The notes beneath the pieces were generated by a model. That model saw only the letters and a list, made by a program, of their open reading frames with translations. It did not search any database and had not been told where the DNA came from. This document shows, one piece after another, positions 9,552 to 18,215 of a DNA stretch of 64,000 bases (its first letter is position 1; each line of letters begins with the position of its first letter). A program made the position numbers and the translations under genes. Where the stretch lies: NCBI RefSeq assembly GCF_003722355.1, contig NZ_QWDD01000001.1, positions 62,001-126,000 of the forward strand, read 5' to 3'. This stretch comes from Methylocystis hirsuta. Lineage in GTDB: Bacteria; Pseudomonadota; Alphaproteobacteria; Rhizobiales; Beijerinckiaceae.

Positions 9552-10985
9552 TCAGCGCACGAGAACATTCCTGAACTGCCAGGGGTCGCTCTCGTCGATA
9601 TCTTCCGGGAACAGCCCGGGACGCCCCTCGAGCGGCGTCCAATCCGTGTAATAGCCCTTCACCGGGCCGAGATAGGGCGACTGCACTTCGAGGCAGCGCT
9701 TGTAGTCGACCTCATCCGCTTCGACGATACCCGCCTGCGGGTTCTCCAGCGCCCAGACCATGCCGGCGAGCGCCGCCGAACTCACCTGCAGTCCGGTGGC
9801 GTTCTGATAGGGCGCGAGATCGCGGGTCTCTTCGATCGAGAGCTGCGACCCGTACCAATAGGCGTTCTTGGCGTGGCCGTAGAGCAGCACCCCGAGCTCG
9901 TCGATTCCATCGACGATTTCGTGCTCGTCGAGAATCGTCCAGCTCTCCTGCATCTTGCCGGCGGCGCCGAACATCTCGTGCAGAGAAAGCACGGCGTCGT
10001 CGGCGGGATGATAGGCGTAGTGACAGGTCGGACGATAGATCGCCTGACCCTTATCGTCGCGCAGGGTGAGATAATCCGCGATCGAGATCGACTCATTGTG
10101 GGTGACGAGGAATCCATATTGCGGCCCCGGCGTCGGGCACCATGAGCGCACGCGCGTATTGGCGCCGGGCGACAGCAGATAGATCGCCGCGCCGCAGCCG
10201 GTCGGATGCGTGCGGCCGATGTCGGGCAAGGATTTTTCATGCGTGCCCCAGCCGAGTTCGGCGGGCTGCAGGCCCTCGGAGACGAAGCCTTCGACCGACC
10301 AGGTGTTGACGAAGACATTGCGCGGCTTCGGATTGCGCGCGCGCTGCGTGTCGCGTTCGGCGATGTGAACGCCCTTGACCCCGAGCTTTTGGGCAAGGGC
10401 GCCCCATTCGGCGCGCGTTTCCGGCTCCTTGTCGAGCGCGCCAGTGTCGCGCGCGATATCGACGAGCGCCTGCTTGACGAACCAGGACACCATGCCGGGA
10501 TTGGCGCCGACGCAGGAGACCGCCGTCGGTCCCCCCGGATTCTTGCGGCGCTCCTCGAGCACCGTCTCGCGCAGCGCATAATTGGTGCGCGCTTCATTGG
10601 ACATGGTCTTATCGAAGTAGAAGCCCGGCCATGGCTCCACCACCGTGTCGACGCACAACGCGTTCAATTCGCGCGCGAGTTTCATGATCGCGAGCGAAGA
10701 AACGTCGACCGAGAGATTGACGATAAAACCCTGGCCTCCGCCCTTGGTCAGCAGCGGCGTCAAGACCTCGCGGTAGTTCTCCGGCGTGAGCCTGGTTTTG
10801 AGAAAAGCGATGCCGCGCTCGTCGAGCAGACGGCGATGCGTATCGACGGGATCGATGACGGTGAAGCGCGATTTGTCGAAATCGAAATGGCGCTCGATCA
10901 GCGGCAAAATGCCTCGGCCGATGGAGCCGAAGCCGATCAGCACGATCGGACCGGTGATTTTGCCGTAGTTTGGCCAAGTCGACAT
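9552..10985 (-). CDS. hss: Homospermidine synthase
   Basis: 477 residues. Uses NAD+ to make sym-homospermidine from putrescine (two putrescines, or putrescine plus spermidine), the main polyamine of many alphaproteobacteria. The N-terminus carries a Rossmann motif (VLIGFGSIGRGILPL, residues ~16-30), and long conserved stretches (WPGFYFDKTMSNEARTNYALRE, here cut as WPGFYFD and TNYALRE; TRVRSWCPTPGPQYG) match the saccharopine-dehydrogenase-like Hss family. ATG 10985 is preceded by GGGAG nine bases upstream. It is transcribed alone, with its own terminator downstream. Confidence 0.93.
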   Translation of the reverse strand: MSTWPNYGKITGPIVLIGFGSIGRGILPLIERHFDFDKSRFTVIDPVDTHRRLLDERGIAFLKTRLTPENYREVLTPLLTKGGGQGFIVNLSVDVSSLAIMKLARELNALCVDTVVEPWPGFYFDKTMSNEARTNYALRETVLEERRKNPGGPTAVSCVGANPGMVSWFVKQALVDIARDTGALDKEPETRAEWGALAQKLGVKGVHIAERDTQRARNPKPRNVFVNTWSVEGFVSEGLQPAELGWGTHEKSLPDIGRTHPTGCGAAIYLLSPGANTRVRSWCPTPGPQYGFLVTHNESISIADYLTLRDDKGQAIYRPTCHYAYHPADDAVLSLHEMFGAAGKMQESWTILDEHEIVDGIDELGVLLYGHAKNAYWYGSQLSIEETRDLAPYQNATGLQVSSAALAGMVWALENPQAGIVEADEVDYKRCLEVQSPYLGPVKGYYTDWTPLEGRPGLFPEDIDESDPWQFRNVLVR

Positions 10986-11330
10986 GAGGCGCAGCTCCCG
11001 AGAAAGTTATTGCGCCGCGATAAAGCAAGCATGGACGTATTAATCAAGAGCTTGAGCAGACGCGGGTGGCGGGCGCATGGCGTGGCGCTGCGCGCGCGCT
11101 TTTTGCGCGCGCTCGGCGACATGCAGGTCGGTTGCGAGTCTTCGACATGGGGGCGTGGCTCATCGAGTCATGAAGATGCGCAAAGGCCCCTCGTCCTTCG
11201 AGACGCCCGGTATTATGGCGCAGACGCCACAACGGGAGCCGCTAAGTGATCGCGGCGGACCGGTGCGGGCTTTAGCTAATTTACGGTCTGCCGAGACGCG
11301 TTGCGGAATCGTCCGCGTCAAGGCAGGACT
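10986..11330. other. Intergenic region with a half copy of repeat family A
   Basis: Holds the divergent promoters of hss and the orphan membrane gene. CCTCGTCCTTCGAGACGCC at 11189-11206 is the left arm of repeat family A without its right arm, perhaps cut by insertion or deletion next to the AT-rich gene. Nothing coding is supported. Confidence 0.5.
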
Positions 11331-11876
11331 ATGGATATGTCGGATCAATCTTTCAGATCGTTTTCACGCGCCATTTGGGGCGACTGGTTGGCTCGCATGA
11401 GCGGACCGGCAAGCGTTCCGGCAGCAATCTTGACCGTCTACGCAGACGATTGGTGGGCCCGGATCGCTTTTGGCTTAACTATGTTCGCATGCGCATGGTT
11501 TGCGGCTTATCGTATCTGGGTTTCTGAACACGAGCGAGTTGTTAGCCTTGAAATCAAACTAGATGAAAAGCGAAGCGCCGATGACTTACGCAGAATTTTG
11601 GGAGAGATTTTCGATGAAGCGCAAAAGCTGTGCGGTGCGGTCATCAGCGATGGATATGGAGAAGAAAATTGGCGATCTGATATAGAAGCTCTAATGCAAA
11701 AAACACATGATAGTCTTAATGGAAAAATATCCGATATTGAACTAAATGTGTTATTGTTCGCCCCGATGGGTCAAAAGCTTTTATTCATAGAAAGAAAAAC
11801 TGAAAATCAAGATAGGCTACAGCATTTTATTCACTATTTCAGAGAGCGATTGATGCACCTGATAGATAAACTATAA
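11331..11876 (+). CDS. Orphan membrane protein with coiled-coil cytoplasmic part (unknown)
   Basis: 181 residues; not recognised. ATG 11331 follows AGGCAGGA five bases upstream. Residues ~20-65 hold one or two membrane helices (PAAILTVYADDWWARIAFGLTMFACAWFAAYR in two blocks) ending in YRIWVSEHERVV, then a charged, probably helical cytoplasmic part of about 110 residues with no enzyme motif. From about 11520 on the gene is clearly AT-richer than its neighbours, with codons such as AAA, TTA and ATA that are rare in this window, which suggests acquisition by transfer. It stands alone between hss and the acyl-ligase fusion, each on the other strand, and is flanked by repeat-family-A pieces (11189-11206 and 12025-12080). 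Confidence 0.7.
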   Translation: MDMSDQSFRSFSRAIWGDWLARMSGPASVPAAILTVYADDWWARIAFGLTMFACAWFAAYRIWVSEHERVVSLEIKLDEKRSADDLRRILGEIFDEAQKLCGAVISDGYGEENWRSDIEALMQKTHDSLNGKISDIELNVLLFAPMGQKLLFIERKTENQDRLQHFIHYFRERLMHLIDKL

Positions 11877-12024
11877 TATGTCATCGATATTTATGGCTTT
11901 CAATTCTAGCGCTGCCATGGCCAAGCTGAGGAACGGGCTCGATCGCCCGAGGATGAGCCCGGGCCTTTGGTTTCGCAAGAGTGACCTGCTTTAGAGGGTC
12001 CAGGCTTTTTTTTTGAGAGCCTCC

Positions 12025-12080
12025 GCGGTCCTCATCCTGAGGAGCCGCCGAATGGCGGCGTCTCGAAGGGCGAGGACCGC
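12025..12080. repeat. REP-like palindrome, family A (copy 2)
   Basis: Outer arms GCGGTCCTC and GAGGACCGC are perfect complements, with an inner GCCGCC...GGCGGC stem, so the whole element can fold into a long hairpin. It sits between the convergent orphan membrane gene and the acyl-ligase fusion. Confidence 0.75.
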
Positions 12081-12110
12081 AGCGCGAATGAAATTTAAAT
12101 TCTTGGACTT

Positions 12111-15100
12111 TCACGCAGGCGCAGCGGCGTTTCCGTCGATGCGCCCCTGCAGACCGTTGGGCAGGCGCGGATTGGACAGAATATAGCGCCCGCGCTCGCG
12201 CACCATTTTGGTCACCGCCGCGAAATCGAGCTTGCCGGAACCAAGAAGCGGCACATGCTCAACGATCATGATCTCCGCTGGGATCATCAGGTCGGACGCG
12301 CCCTTCGCTTTGGCGTAGGCTTGGAAATCGGCGCGCGTCGCGCCCTTCCGCTGTGTGATGAGAATGATTCTTTCCCCCTTGCGCGGATCGATCTCGGTCG
12401 CCGCCGCCGACAACGCGTCGGGCCAAAGTTCCGCCGCCAGCTGTTCGATCGCCGCGAGCGACACCATCTCGCCGCCGACCTTGGCGAAGCGCTTGGCGCG
12501 CCCCTTGATCGTCACATAGCCTTGCGCGTCGATCGTGACGATATCGCCCGTATCATGCCAGCCGTTCTCCGGCGGCTGCACCACGCCGGGCTTATCGATC
12601 TTGAGATAGCCCATCATCACATTCGGCCCCCGCACCAGGAGGCGTCCGCCGTCCTCCACGCCCGGAACCGGCTCGAGCCGATGTTCGACGCCCGGCATCA
12701 GCCGTCCGACGGAGCCGAATCTGTTGAACATCGGCGTGTTGAGCGCGAGGACCGGCGACGTTTCCGTCACGCCATAGCCTTCAAGGATGCGGACGCCGAA
12801 CTTCTCCATCCAGAGATCGCGCGTCGATTGCTTCACCGGCTCGGCGCCGGCGACGACATAACGGATCGACCGGAAGTCATAAGCGTGCGCCGGACGCGCA
12901 TAACCGGCGAGAAAAGTGTCCGTGCCGAAAAGAATCGTGGCGTTTGAGCCGTAAACGAGCTCCGGCACGATGCGATAGTGCAAGGGCGAGGGATAAAGAT
13001 AGATCGGAACGCCGGAGATCAGCGGCAGCGTGAAGCCGACCGTCAGACCGAAGGAATGGAACATCGGCAGCACGTTGAAGACCTTATCCGTGCGTCCGAA
13101 GTCGATGCGCGCCGCCGCTTGGGCGGCATTGGCGAGCATGTTTCGATGCGACAAGGCGACGCCCTTCGGCGCGCCTTCCGAACCCGAGGTGAAAAGGATC
13201 GCCGCCATCTCCTCGGCCTTGCGCGCGACGACAGGTTTGCGGAAGCGTCGGAACGCGTCGAGCCTGTCGGCGAAGGACATGCGCGCGCGCATGTCTTCGA
13301 GATAGACGAGCGCGACTTTCTCTTCGAGCGCTACGACAAGCTTTTCGAGCTTGGCTTTCTCGATGAAGCCGCGCGACGTCAAAATCGTCCTCGCCTGCGC
13401 CGCCTCGCAGCCCGCCAGAATATTGGCGGCGCCGGCGGTGAAATTGATCATCGCCGGCGCGCGGCCGGCCGAAGTGACCGCAAGGAACGCTATTCCCGCG
13501 CCATTGGCGTTCGGCAGCATCAGTCCGATCGCGTCGCCCGTCCTCCCAATGCGCGCGATCTGGCCGGCGAGCGCGCGCGTCCCGATCAGCAGCCTGCGAT
13601 AGCTGAGCTTGCCGGCGATCGGGTCTTCGAGAGCGACGCGCGACAGCCCGTGCGTGCGGGCGGCTTCAACGACGGCGTCGAACAAAGTGCGATCGACGTT
13701 TGTGGCGCGAAAGACGAGATCCGACATGATCTGATACAGCGCCGCGCCGGCCGCCATCCGCCGCGCCTTGCCTTTCAGCGCGTCATCGACCGTCAGGCGG
13801 ATAGGTTCGAGCACGGTGAGGGTGAATTTCGGAAACCAGCGCCGGCGCGCCTGTTCGCGCGTCAGCCGCGAGAACATCGTCGCCTCGGCGCCGTCGATGT
13901 GCACCGGGACGACCATCGCGCCGGATTTTTCCGCGATCAGCCCCGCCCCGTCATAGACCTTCATCAGACTGCCGGTGACCGTAAGCCGGCCTTCCGGGAA
14001 GATGACAAGCGGATTCCCGTCCTTGACCGCATTGATGAGCGCGCGCGCGCCATAGGGATTGGCTGGATCGAGCGGGATCACGCGCATGAATTTCAAAAAC
14101 GGCTTCGCCCACCATGTCTTCGAGATCGCGCGATCAACGGCGAAGACCGGCTGCTTTGGCATGACGGCGAAAATCGCCGCGGCGTCGAGAAAGCTCACAT
14201 GGTTGAGCGCGACGATCGGATTGGGTCCCGCCTTCTCGAAATTTTCCAGTCCCTTCGCCTCGAGACGGTAGAAGGCGCGAAAGTAGATCGAGAGCAGATC
14301 CTGCAGCGGCGAAGCGACCACCACATTGACGATCCAGATCGACGCGACGAGCGCGACGACGGCCATGCCTATCAGGAGCGCCGCGAAAGAGACGCCCAAG
14401 CTCTGCAGCCCCGCAACCCCGACGCCGCCGAGGGCCATGAAGGCGGCGTTCTGCACATTCACGGCGGCGATGGTGCGGGCGCGCTGCTGAGGCGCGCTTT
14501 GCGCCTGAATGGCGGCGAAGGACGGAACGATCATCAGCCCGCCGGCGACCGCCAGCAGTGAAAGATCAATCGCGGCGCGCCAAGCGAGCGGTTGAGCGAA
14601 ATAGGCCTGCGGCGACAGCGCCGTCGCCGCCTCCGGCGCTGGCGAAAGGAGCAGCGCGAGGCCGAGGTCCGCCGACCCGAAAGCGACGAGCGCGGCGCCG
14701 ACGGCCGACGGCAGCAGCACGATCTTGCCCTTGAGCAGGAAGGCGGCGAGCCCCGATCCGATGGCGATGCCGACGGCGAACAGCGCCAGATGAATGCTGA
14801 CGAGGATCTCCGCGCCATGCAGCGTCTGGGTGATGAGCGAGGGCGTCAACGACATGGCGATGGAGCCGAACAGCCAGAAGAGGCTCGTCACCACGGCAAG
14901 CCGCCGCAGTTCTATTTGACCACGCAGATGCCGCAGCAATTTGAAGGTTGAGCGGAAGACGTTGGCGTCGATCGCAAGATCGGGATCGGCGCGCCCCGTT
15001 GGGGGAATGAGCCACGCTGCCCCAAGAGCCAGCGCCGCGACGCCCATGACTCCCGCGGCGAGGATCACCCCGTCGCCGACATGCAACGCCATGCCGCCGG

Positions 15101-15569
15101 CGACCGTGCCGCTGAGAATTGCGAAAAAGGTCGCGCTCTCGACGAGCGCATTGCCCGCCGGAAGTTCCTCGCGCGTCAGATGGTCGGGCAAGATGCCGTA
15201 TTTGACAGGGCCGAACAGCGCGCCGGTGACGCCGAAGAGAATGAGCGCTCCAAAGAGCGTGGGGATATTGGCGATCAGAAAGCCGGTCGCGGACAATGCC
15301 GCCACGGCGATCTCCGCGACGCTGATCCAGCGCACGACCCGCGCCTTGTCATATTTGTCGGCGAATTCGCCGCCGATCGCCGACAGAAGAAAAAACGGCG
15401 CGATGAAGGCCGCGCCGGCGAGCGTAACAAGCGACGTGCCGCTCTCGGCCGCGTGCGCCAAGATCAGGAGCACCAGAGCGTTCTTCAAGAAGTTGTCGTT
15501 GAAGGCCGCGAAGAACTGACGCCAAAACAATGGCGCGAAACGCCGCGAAGCGAGAAGCGATTGCGTCAT
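12111..15569 (-). CDS. MFS / acylglycerophosphate acyltransferase / acyl-[ACP or CoA] ligase fusion (Aas-like)
   Basis: 1152 residues with three domains in order. Residues ~1-420 are an MFS-type membrane domain (start MTQSLLASRRFAPLFWRQFF, like the lysophospholipid flippase LplT). Residues ~430-620 are PlsC-like, with the HX4D motif in NHVSFLDAA (~457-462) and FPEGRL (~524). Residues ~630-1140 are an AMP-forming acyl ligase with LFTSGSEGAPKGV, GYGVTETSPV and a C-terminal SGKLD. The layout fits lysophospholipid uptake and re-acylation (LplT plus Aas in one chain), acting at the inner membrane; the substrate is inferred. I prefer ATG 15569, because an upstream in-frame start would add a 33-residue Arg-rich extension. 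Its promoter region is shared with a divergent tetR gene and has two identical operator-like palindromes. Confidence 0.88.
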   Translation of the reverse strand: MTQSLLASRRFAPLFWRQFFAAFNDNFLKNALVLLILAHAAESGTSLVTLAGAAFIAPFFLLSAIGGEFADKYDKARVVRWISVAEIAVAALSATGFLIANIPTLFGALILFGVTGALFGPVKYGILPDHLTREELPAGNALVESATFFAILSGTVAGGMALHVGDGVILAAGVMGVAALALGAAWLIPPTGRADPDLAIDANVFRSTFKLLRHLRGQIELRRLAVVTSLFWLFGSIAMSLTPSLITQTLHGAEILVSIHLALFAVGIAIGSGLAAFLLKGKIVLLPSAVGAALVAFGSADLGLALLLSPAPEAATALSPQAYFAQPLAWRAAIDLSLLAVAGGLMIVPSFAAIQAQSAPQQRARTIAAVNVQNAAFMALGGVGVAGLQSLGVSFAALLIGMAVVALVASIWIVNVVVASPLQDLLSIYFRAFYRLEAKGLENFEKAGPNPIVALNHVSFLDAAAIFAVMPKQPVFAVDRAISKTWWAKPFLKFMRVIPLDPANPYGARALINAVKDGNPLVIFPEGRLTVTGSLMKVYDGAGLIAEKSGAMVVPVHIDGAEATMFSRLTREQARRRWFPKFTLTVLEPIRLTVDDALKGKARRMAAGAALYQIMSDLVFRATNVDRTLFDAVVEAARTHGLSRVALEDPIAGKLSYRRLLIGTRALAGQIARIGRTGDAIGLMLPNANGAGIAFLAVTSAGRAPAMINFTAGAANILAGCEAAQARTILTSRGFIEKAKLEKLVVALEEKVALVYLEDMRARMSFADRLDAFRRFRKPVVARKAEEMAAILFTSGSEGAPKGVALSHRNMLANAAQAAARIDFGRTDKVFNVLPMFHSFGLTVGFTLPLISGVPIYLYPSPLHYRIVPELVYGSNATILFGTDTFLAGYARPAHAYDFRSIRYVVAGAEPVKQSTRDLWMEKFGVRILEGYGVTETSPVLALNTPMFNRFGSVGRLMPGVEHRLEPVPGVEDGGRLLVRGPNVMMGYLKIDKPGVVQPPENGWHDTGDIVTIDAQGYVTIKGRAKRFAKVGGEMVSLAAIEQLAAELWPDALSAAATEIDPRKGERIILITQRKGATRADFQAYAKAKGASDLMIPAEIMIVEHVPLLGSGKLDFAAVTKMVRERGRYILSNPRLPNGLQGRIDGNAAAPA

Positions 15570-15694
15570 GTCGAAGTTTCCGGGAGGTGCGTCGTGACTT
15601 TCGCCGATGACCCTTAAGGATCGGTCAAGTCGGGCGCGTTGCAATGGGCGTTGCGATCGGCGTTGCAATCGGGTCGAAGGTCAGCCTTTCGCCA

Positions 15695-15707
15695 TGAACT
15701 ACGTTCA
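15695..15707. promoter_or_regulatory. Operator-like palindrome, copy 1 (TGAAC-N3-GTTCA)
   Basis: TGAACTACGTTCA, a perfect 5-3-5 inverted repeat in the gap between the acyl-ligase fusion and tetR. It lies about 125 bases upstream of the fusion's ATG and 56 bases centre to centre from copy 2. Likely a binding site of the adjacent TetR-family regulator. Confidence 0.6.
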
Positions 15708-15750
15708 AAATGGAGACTGCAGCGCTTTTGCTCTGCCGTCAATAGAAAAA

Positions 15751-15763
15751 TGAACGATGTTCA
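15751..15763. promoter_or_regulatory. Operator-like palindrome, copy 2 (TGAAC-N3-GTTCA)
   Basis: TGAACGATGTTCA, the same half-sites and spacing as copy 1, extended to ATGAAC...GTTCAT. It ends about 20 bases before the preferred tetR start, so bound repressor would block tetR transcription (autoregulation). Confidence 0.6.
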
Positions 15764-15784
15764 TACCGAATGGGGAGACGTTCC

Positions 15785-16411
15785 TTGAACGAAAACAACG
15801 CCGACGCGGGAGCCGACCGCCGGACGCACTTGCGTGACCGGCTTATCGACATCGCGCAGGAGACGGTGGCGGCGCAGGGTCTCGCCGGACTTAAGGCGCG
15901 CGATCTCGCCGCCGCGGCCGGTTGCGCGCTCGGCGCGATCTATACCGCTTTTCATGACCTCGACGAGCTGATCCTGCGGGTCAACGCGCGCACCCTGGCG
16001 CGCCTGGAGGCCGCGCTCGACGCGGCGTTCGTGGACGCCGAGGCGGAGCAGGCGTTGGAAGCCATGGCGCGGGCCTATCTGAGCTTCGCGAGAAAAGACG
16101 AGCCGAGCTGGCGCGCGCTGTTCGAGCACCGATTGCCCCCTGGCGCGCCCGTGCCGGCCTGGTATGCGGACGCGCGCAACCGCCTGTTCAGTCGGCTGGA
16201 CGCGCCGCTTGCGCAACTGCTGCCGGGCAGGGACGCGACGGCGCGCGCCGCGCTCGCGCGCACGCTGTTTTCGGCCGTGCATGGAGTCGTGGCGCTGGGG
16301 CTCGAGGAGAAGATCGCTGAGACCCCGCCAAAATTGCTGGATGAGCAGCTCGGCGTGCTGATACGGCTTCTCGCGGCGGGGCTGATGATGGAGTCGGCCC
16401 GCTTGATTTGA
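15785..16411 (+). CDS. TetR-family transcriptional regulator
   Basis: 208 residues. The N-terminal helix-turn-helix region reads LIDIAQETVAAQGLAGL ... DLAAAAGCALGAIYTAF, typical of TetR, and the C-terminal half is a helical ligand domain without a named signature. I choose TTG 15785 because GGGGAGA sits six to seven bases upstream, whereas the in-frame ATG at 15770 has no ribosome binding site. It is divergent from the MFS/PlsC/acyl-ligase fusion, with paired TGAAC-N3-GTTCA palindromes between them, so it probably represses that gene and itself in response to an acyl or lipid-derived ligand (inference). Confidence 0.82.
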   Translation: MNENNADAGADRRTHLRDRLIDIAQETVAAQGLAGLKARDLAAAAGCALGAIYTAFHDLDELILRVNARTLARLEAALDAAFVDAEAEQALEAMARAYLSFARKDEPSWRALFEHRLPPGAPVPAWYADARNRLFSRLDAPLAQLLPGRDATARAALARTLFSAVHGVVALGLEEKIAETPPKLLDEQLGVLIRLLAAGLMMESARLI

Positions 16412-16436
16412 GCCGCCCGAGCTGACATAGGCGCGC

Positions 16437-17177
16437 ATGACTTTCATTCTGCTGTTTGCCGTAGCGACCTGGGCGGGCGCGCAGAATGCGCTTGCCGGCG
16501 GCGGCTCCTTCCTCACGCTTCCCACCCTGATGTTCACGGGCATGGACGCGCTCGCCGCCAATGTCACGTCCTGCGCGGCGCTGTTTCCGGCGCAGGTCGC
16601 CACCGGCTGGACCGGTCGCAAGCTCGCCAGGGGCGCCAATGGGCTTTCGCTGCGCACGCTGTTCGCGATCAGCATCATCGGCGGGGCCGTCGGCGCGGCG
16701 GTGTTGCTGGCGACGCCGCGCGGGCTCTTCGCGCAGCTCGTGCCGTGGCTCGTACTCTTCGCGACCATAGTCTTCGCCTGGGGCAGTTTCTTCCGTAAGC
16801 CCGGCGAAACGCCTACCCATCTCCGCGCGCCGGGAGCGGCGCTGGCGCAATTTCTGATTTCGGTTTACGGCGGCTATTTCGGCGGCGGCATCGGCTTCCT
16901 CATGGTCGCCGCACTGACCATGGCCGGACAGGGCGTGCGCGTCGCCAGCGCCACCAAGAATGTTCTGGCCGGCGTCATGAACGCCGCCGCCGTCGCGATC
17001 TTCCTGTTCTCGCCGGATCTGCACTGGCCGCAGGCGCTGGTGACGAGCGCCGGCGCGACGATCGGCGGAATCGCCGGCGCCCGCCTGATCCATCACATCG
17101 ACGAAAAAATCCTGCGCATCTTCATCATCGTGGTCGGCGCGGCGCTGACCGTCGGTCTCTTTCTCAGAGCGCCTTAA
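16437..17177 (+). CDS. TauE/SafE (TSUP) family exporter
   Basis: 246-residue polytopic membrane protein. It has the two repeated halves of the family: NALAGGGSFLTLPTL with the ANVTSCAALFP segment near the N-terminus, and YGGYFGGGIGFLMVAAL followed by ASATKNVLAGVMN in the second half. TSUP proteins export sulfite, sulfoacetate or related organosulfur anions; the substrate here is unknown. It begins 25 bases after the tetR stop on the same strand, so the two may be co-transcribed. Confidence 0.88.
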   Translation: MTFILLFAVATWAGAQNALAGGGSFLTLPTLMFTGMDALAANVTSCAALFPAQVATGWTGRKLARGANGLSLRTLFAISIIGGAVGAAVLLATPRGLFAQLVPWLVLFATIVFAWGSFFRKPGETPTHLRAPGAALAQFLISVYGGYFGGGIGFLMVAALTMAGQGVRVASATKNVLAGVMNAAAVAIFLFSPDLHWPQALVTSAGATIGGIAGARLIHHIDEKILRIFIIVVGAALTVGLFLRAP

Positions 17178-17434
17178 AGCGTTCTGCTGGAAATCAATGA
17201 TGGGCGAGTAGCGGAGCATGAGACGCTCATGGCCGAAGAAAATCTTTTCCTGTGGAACGTCGGGCCTTTGTTCATCAGCACTTGCGTAGTCCAACGATTC
17301 TGGACAATACTTGTGGCACGTTTGCGAGAGTAATTCCATGGATAGGTACCACTATTATCGATTTTCGTAAGCTCGAGCGGTGGTAGCGTCGTTGAACAAC
17401 GATTTGGTTCAAATTCGACCATCTGGATAATGTC
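17178..17434. other. Intergenic region becoming AT-rich
   Basis: The first part keeps the high GC of the chromosome and from about 17270 the sequence becomes markedly AT-richer toward the orphan gene. No repeat, integrase or RNA gene is visible, so the boundary of the presumed acquired segment cannot be fixed. Confidence 0.4.
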
Positions 17435-18022
17435 ATGGCGAATTTTATGGCAGAATTCTTGATAAATTTCGTCCCATTTATATTGGTCCTACTCTATTTT
17501 GGAGGACGCGATTTATCTACACTTAATATATATGAAGTTGTATTTATAGTTGTTTATGTGGGGTATAATTATAGTTTGATTAAGCGTTTTTTTGCCAACG
17601 GCACAGATCGAGATGAGTTCGACCTATCGAGTGTGCAACATACAGAGGAAGAAGATATTCAGCAAGAAAGAGGATATGAGGGACCGCCTTCCAAGCTTGA
17701 TCGTTCCGAGCTTAACAGCGTAGCTAATGGAAATAAAGATGCCGGACGCTTCTTCGTGCGAATTGTTGATAAAGAGGATCGGCCAATTTCAAATACTAAA
17801 GTTGATGTCTGGTATCCTGGAATAATATTTAGCGGCGGACGTGAAACACGTTATACAGATAGCTCCGGTCGGTGTGAATTTCCAACACATGGAGAGTTAT
17901 ATATTGACTCAATCATATGTTGTGATTCGTCATTGACAGAACCTGAACTAGCAACAGGTTTAGAAATATCAGACAATATGATGTTCAATTTTATTGTTGA
18001 ATATAAGGAGACATTCTGGTAG
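17435..18022 (+). CDS. Orphan two-helix membrane protein with a C-terminal beta-sandwich-like domain (unknown)
   Basis: 195 residues; not recognised as a named family. Residues ~5-50 form two hydrophobic helices (FLINFVPFILVLLYFG and IYEVVFIVVYVGYNYSL). An acidic linker (~55-85) follows, then a domain starting FFVRIVDKEDRPISNTKVDVW ... YTDSSGRCEFP, written here in parts, whose pattern (strand, 'DKEDRPI', strand, 'TDSSGRCEFP') matches carboxypeptidase-regulatory or transthyretin-like beta-sandwiches. The gene is strongly AT-rich against a GC-rich background and uses rare codons such as ATA, AGA and TTA, so recent transfer is likely. It has no same-strand partner nearby: 18023-18215 is also AT-leaning and holds nothing recognisable. 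Confidence 0.7.
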   Translation: MANFMAEFLINFVPFILVLLYFGGRDLSTLNIYEVVFIVVYVGYNYSLIKRFFANGTDRDEFDLSSVQHTEEEDIQQERGYEGPPSKLDRSELNSVANGNKDAGRFFVRIVDKEDRPISNTKVDVWYPGIIFSGGRETRYTDSSGRCEFPTHGELYIDSIICCDSSLTEPELATGLEISDNMMFNFIVEYKETFW

Positions 18023-18215
18023 AAGTTCCGTGGTCTATTACATGGAAAACTCTATGTTGCCGTTCTATTCTGCATTCAAGATTTGAAGTTCACTGATCAG
18101 GCTCTACGGCGAAATGGTATGCCCAAATCAATTATTTTTCAGACAAGTTGCACTTGAAGCGGTGTCCATGAATGATGAGTCCTATGATCGGTAAACGAGG
18201 CAGCTCAGCGGAAAG

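Noticed and set aside
12978..14561. 527-codon open frame antisense to the acyl-ligase fusion
   Set aside because: Arg/His/Asp-rich product typical of the reverse complement of high-GC coding DNA. The opposite strand encodes well-conserved PlsC and acyl-ligase motifs.
16188..17339. 383-codon minus-strand frame opposite the TauE-type gene
   Set aside because: Low-complexity Arg/Gln/Glu/Gly translation with no motif; the plus strand carries a clear membrane protein.
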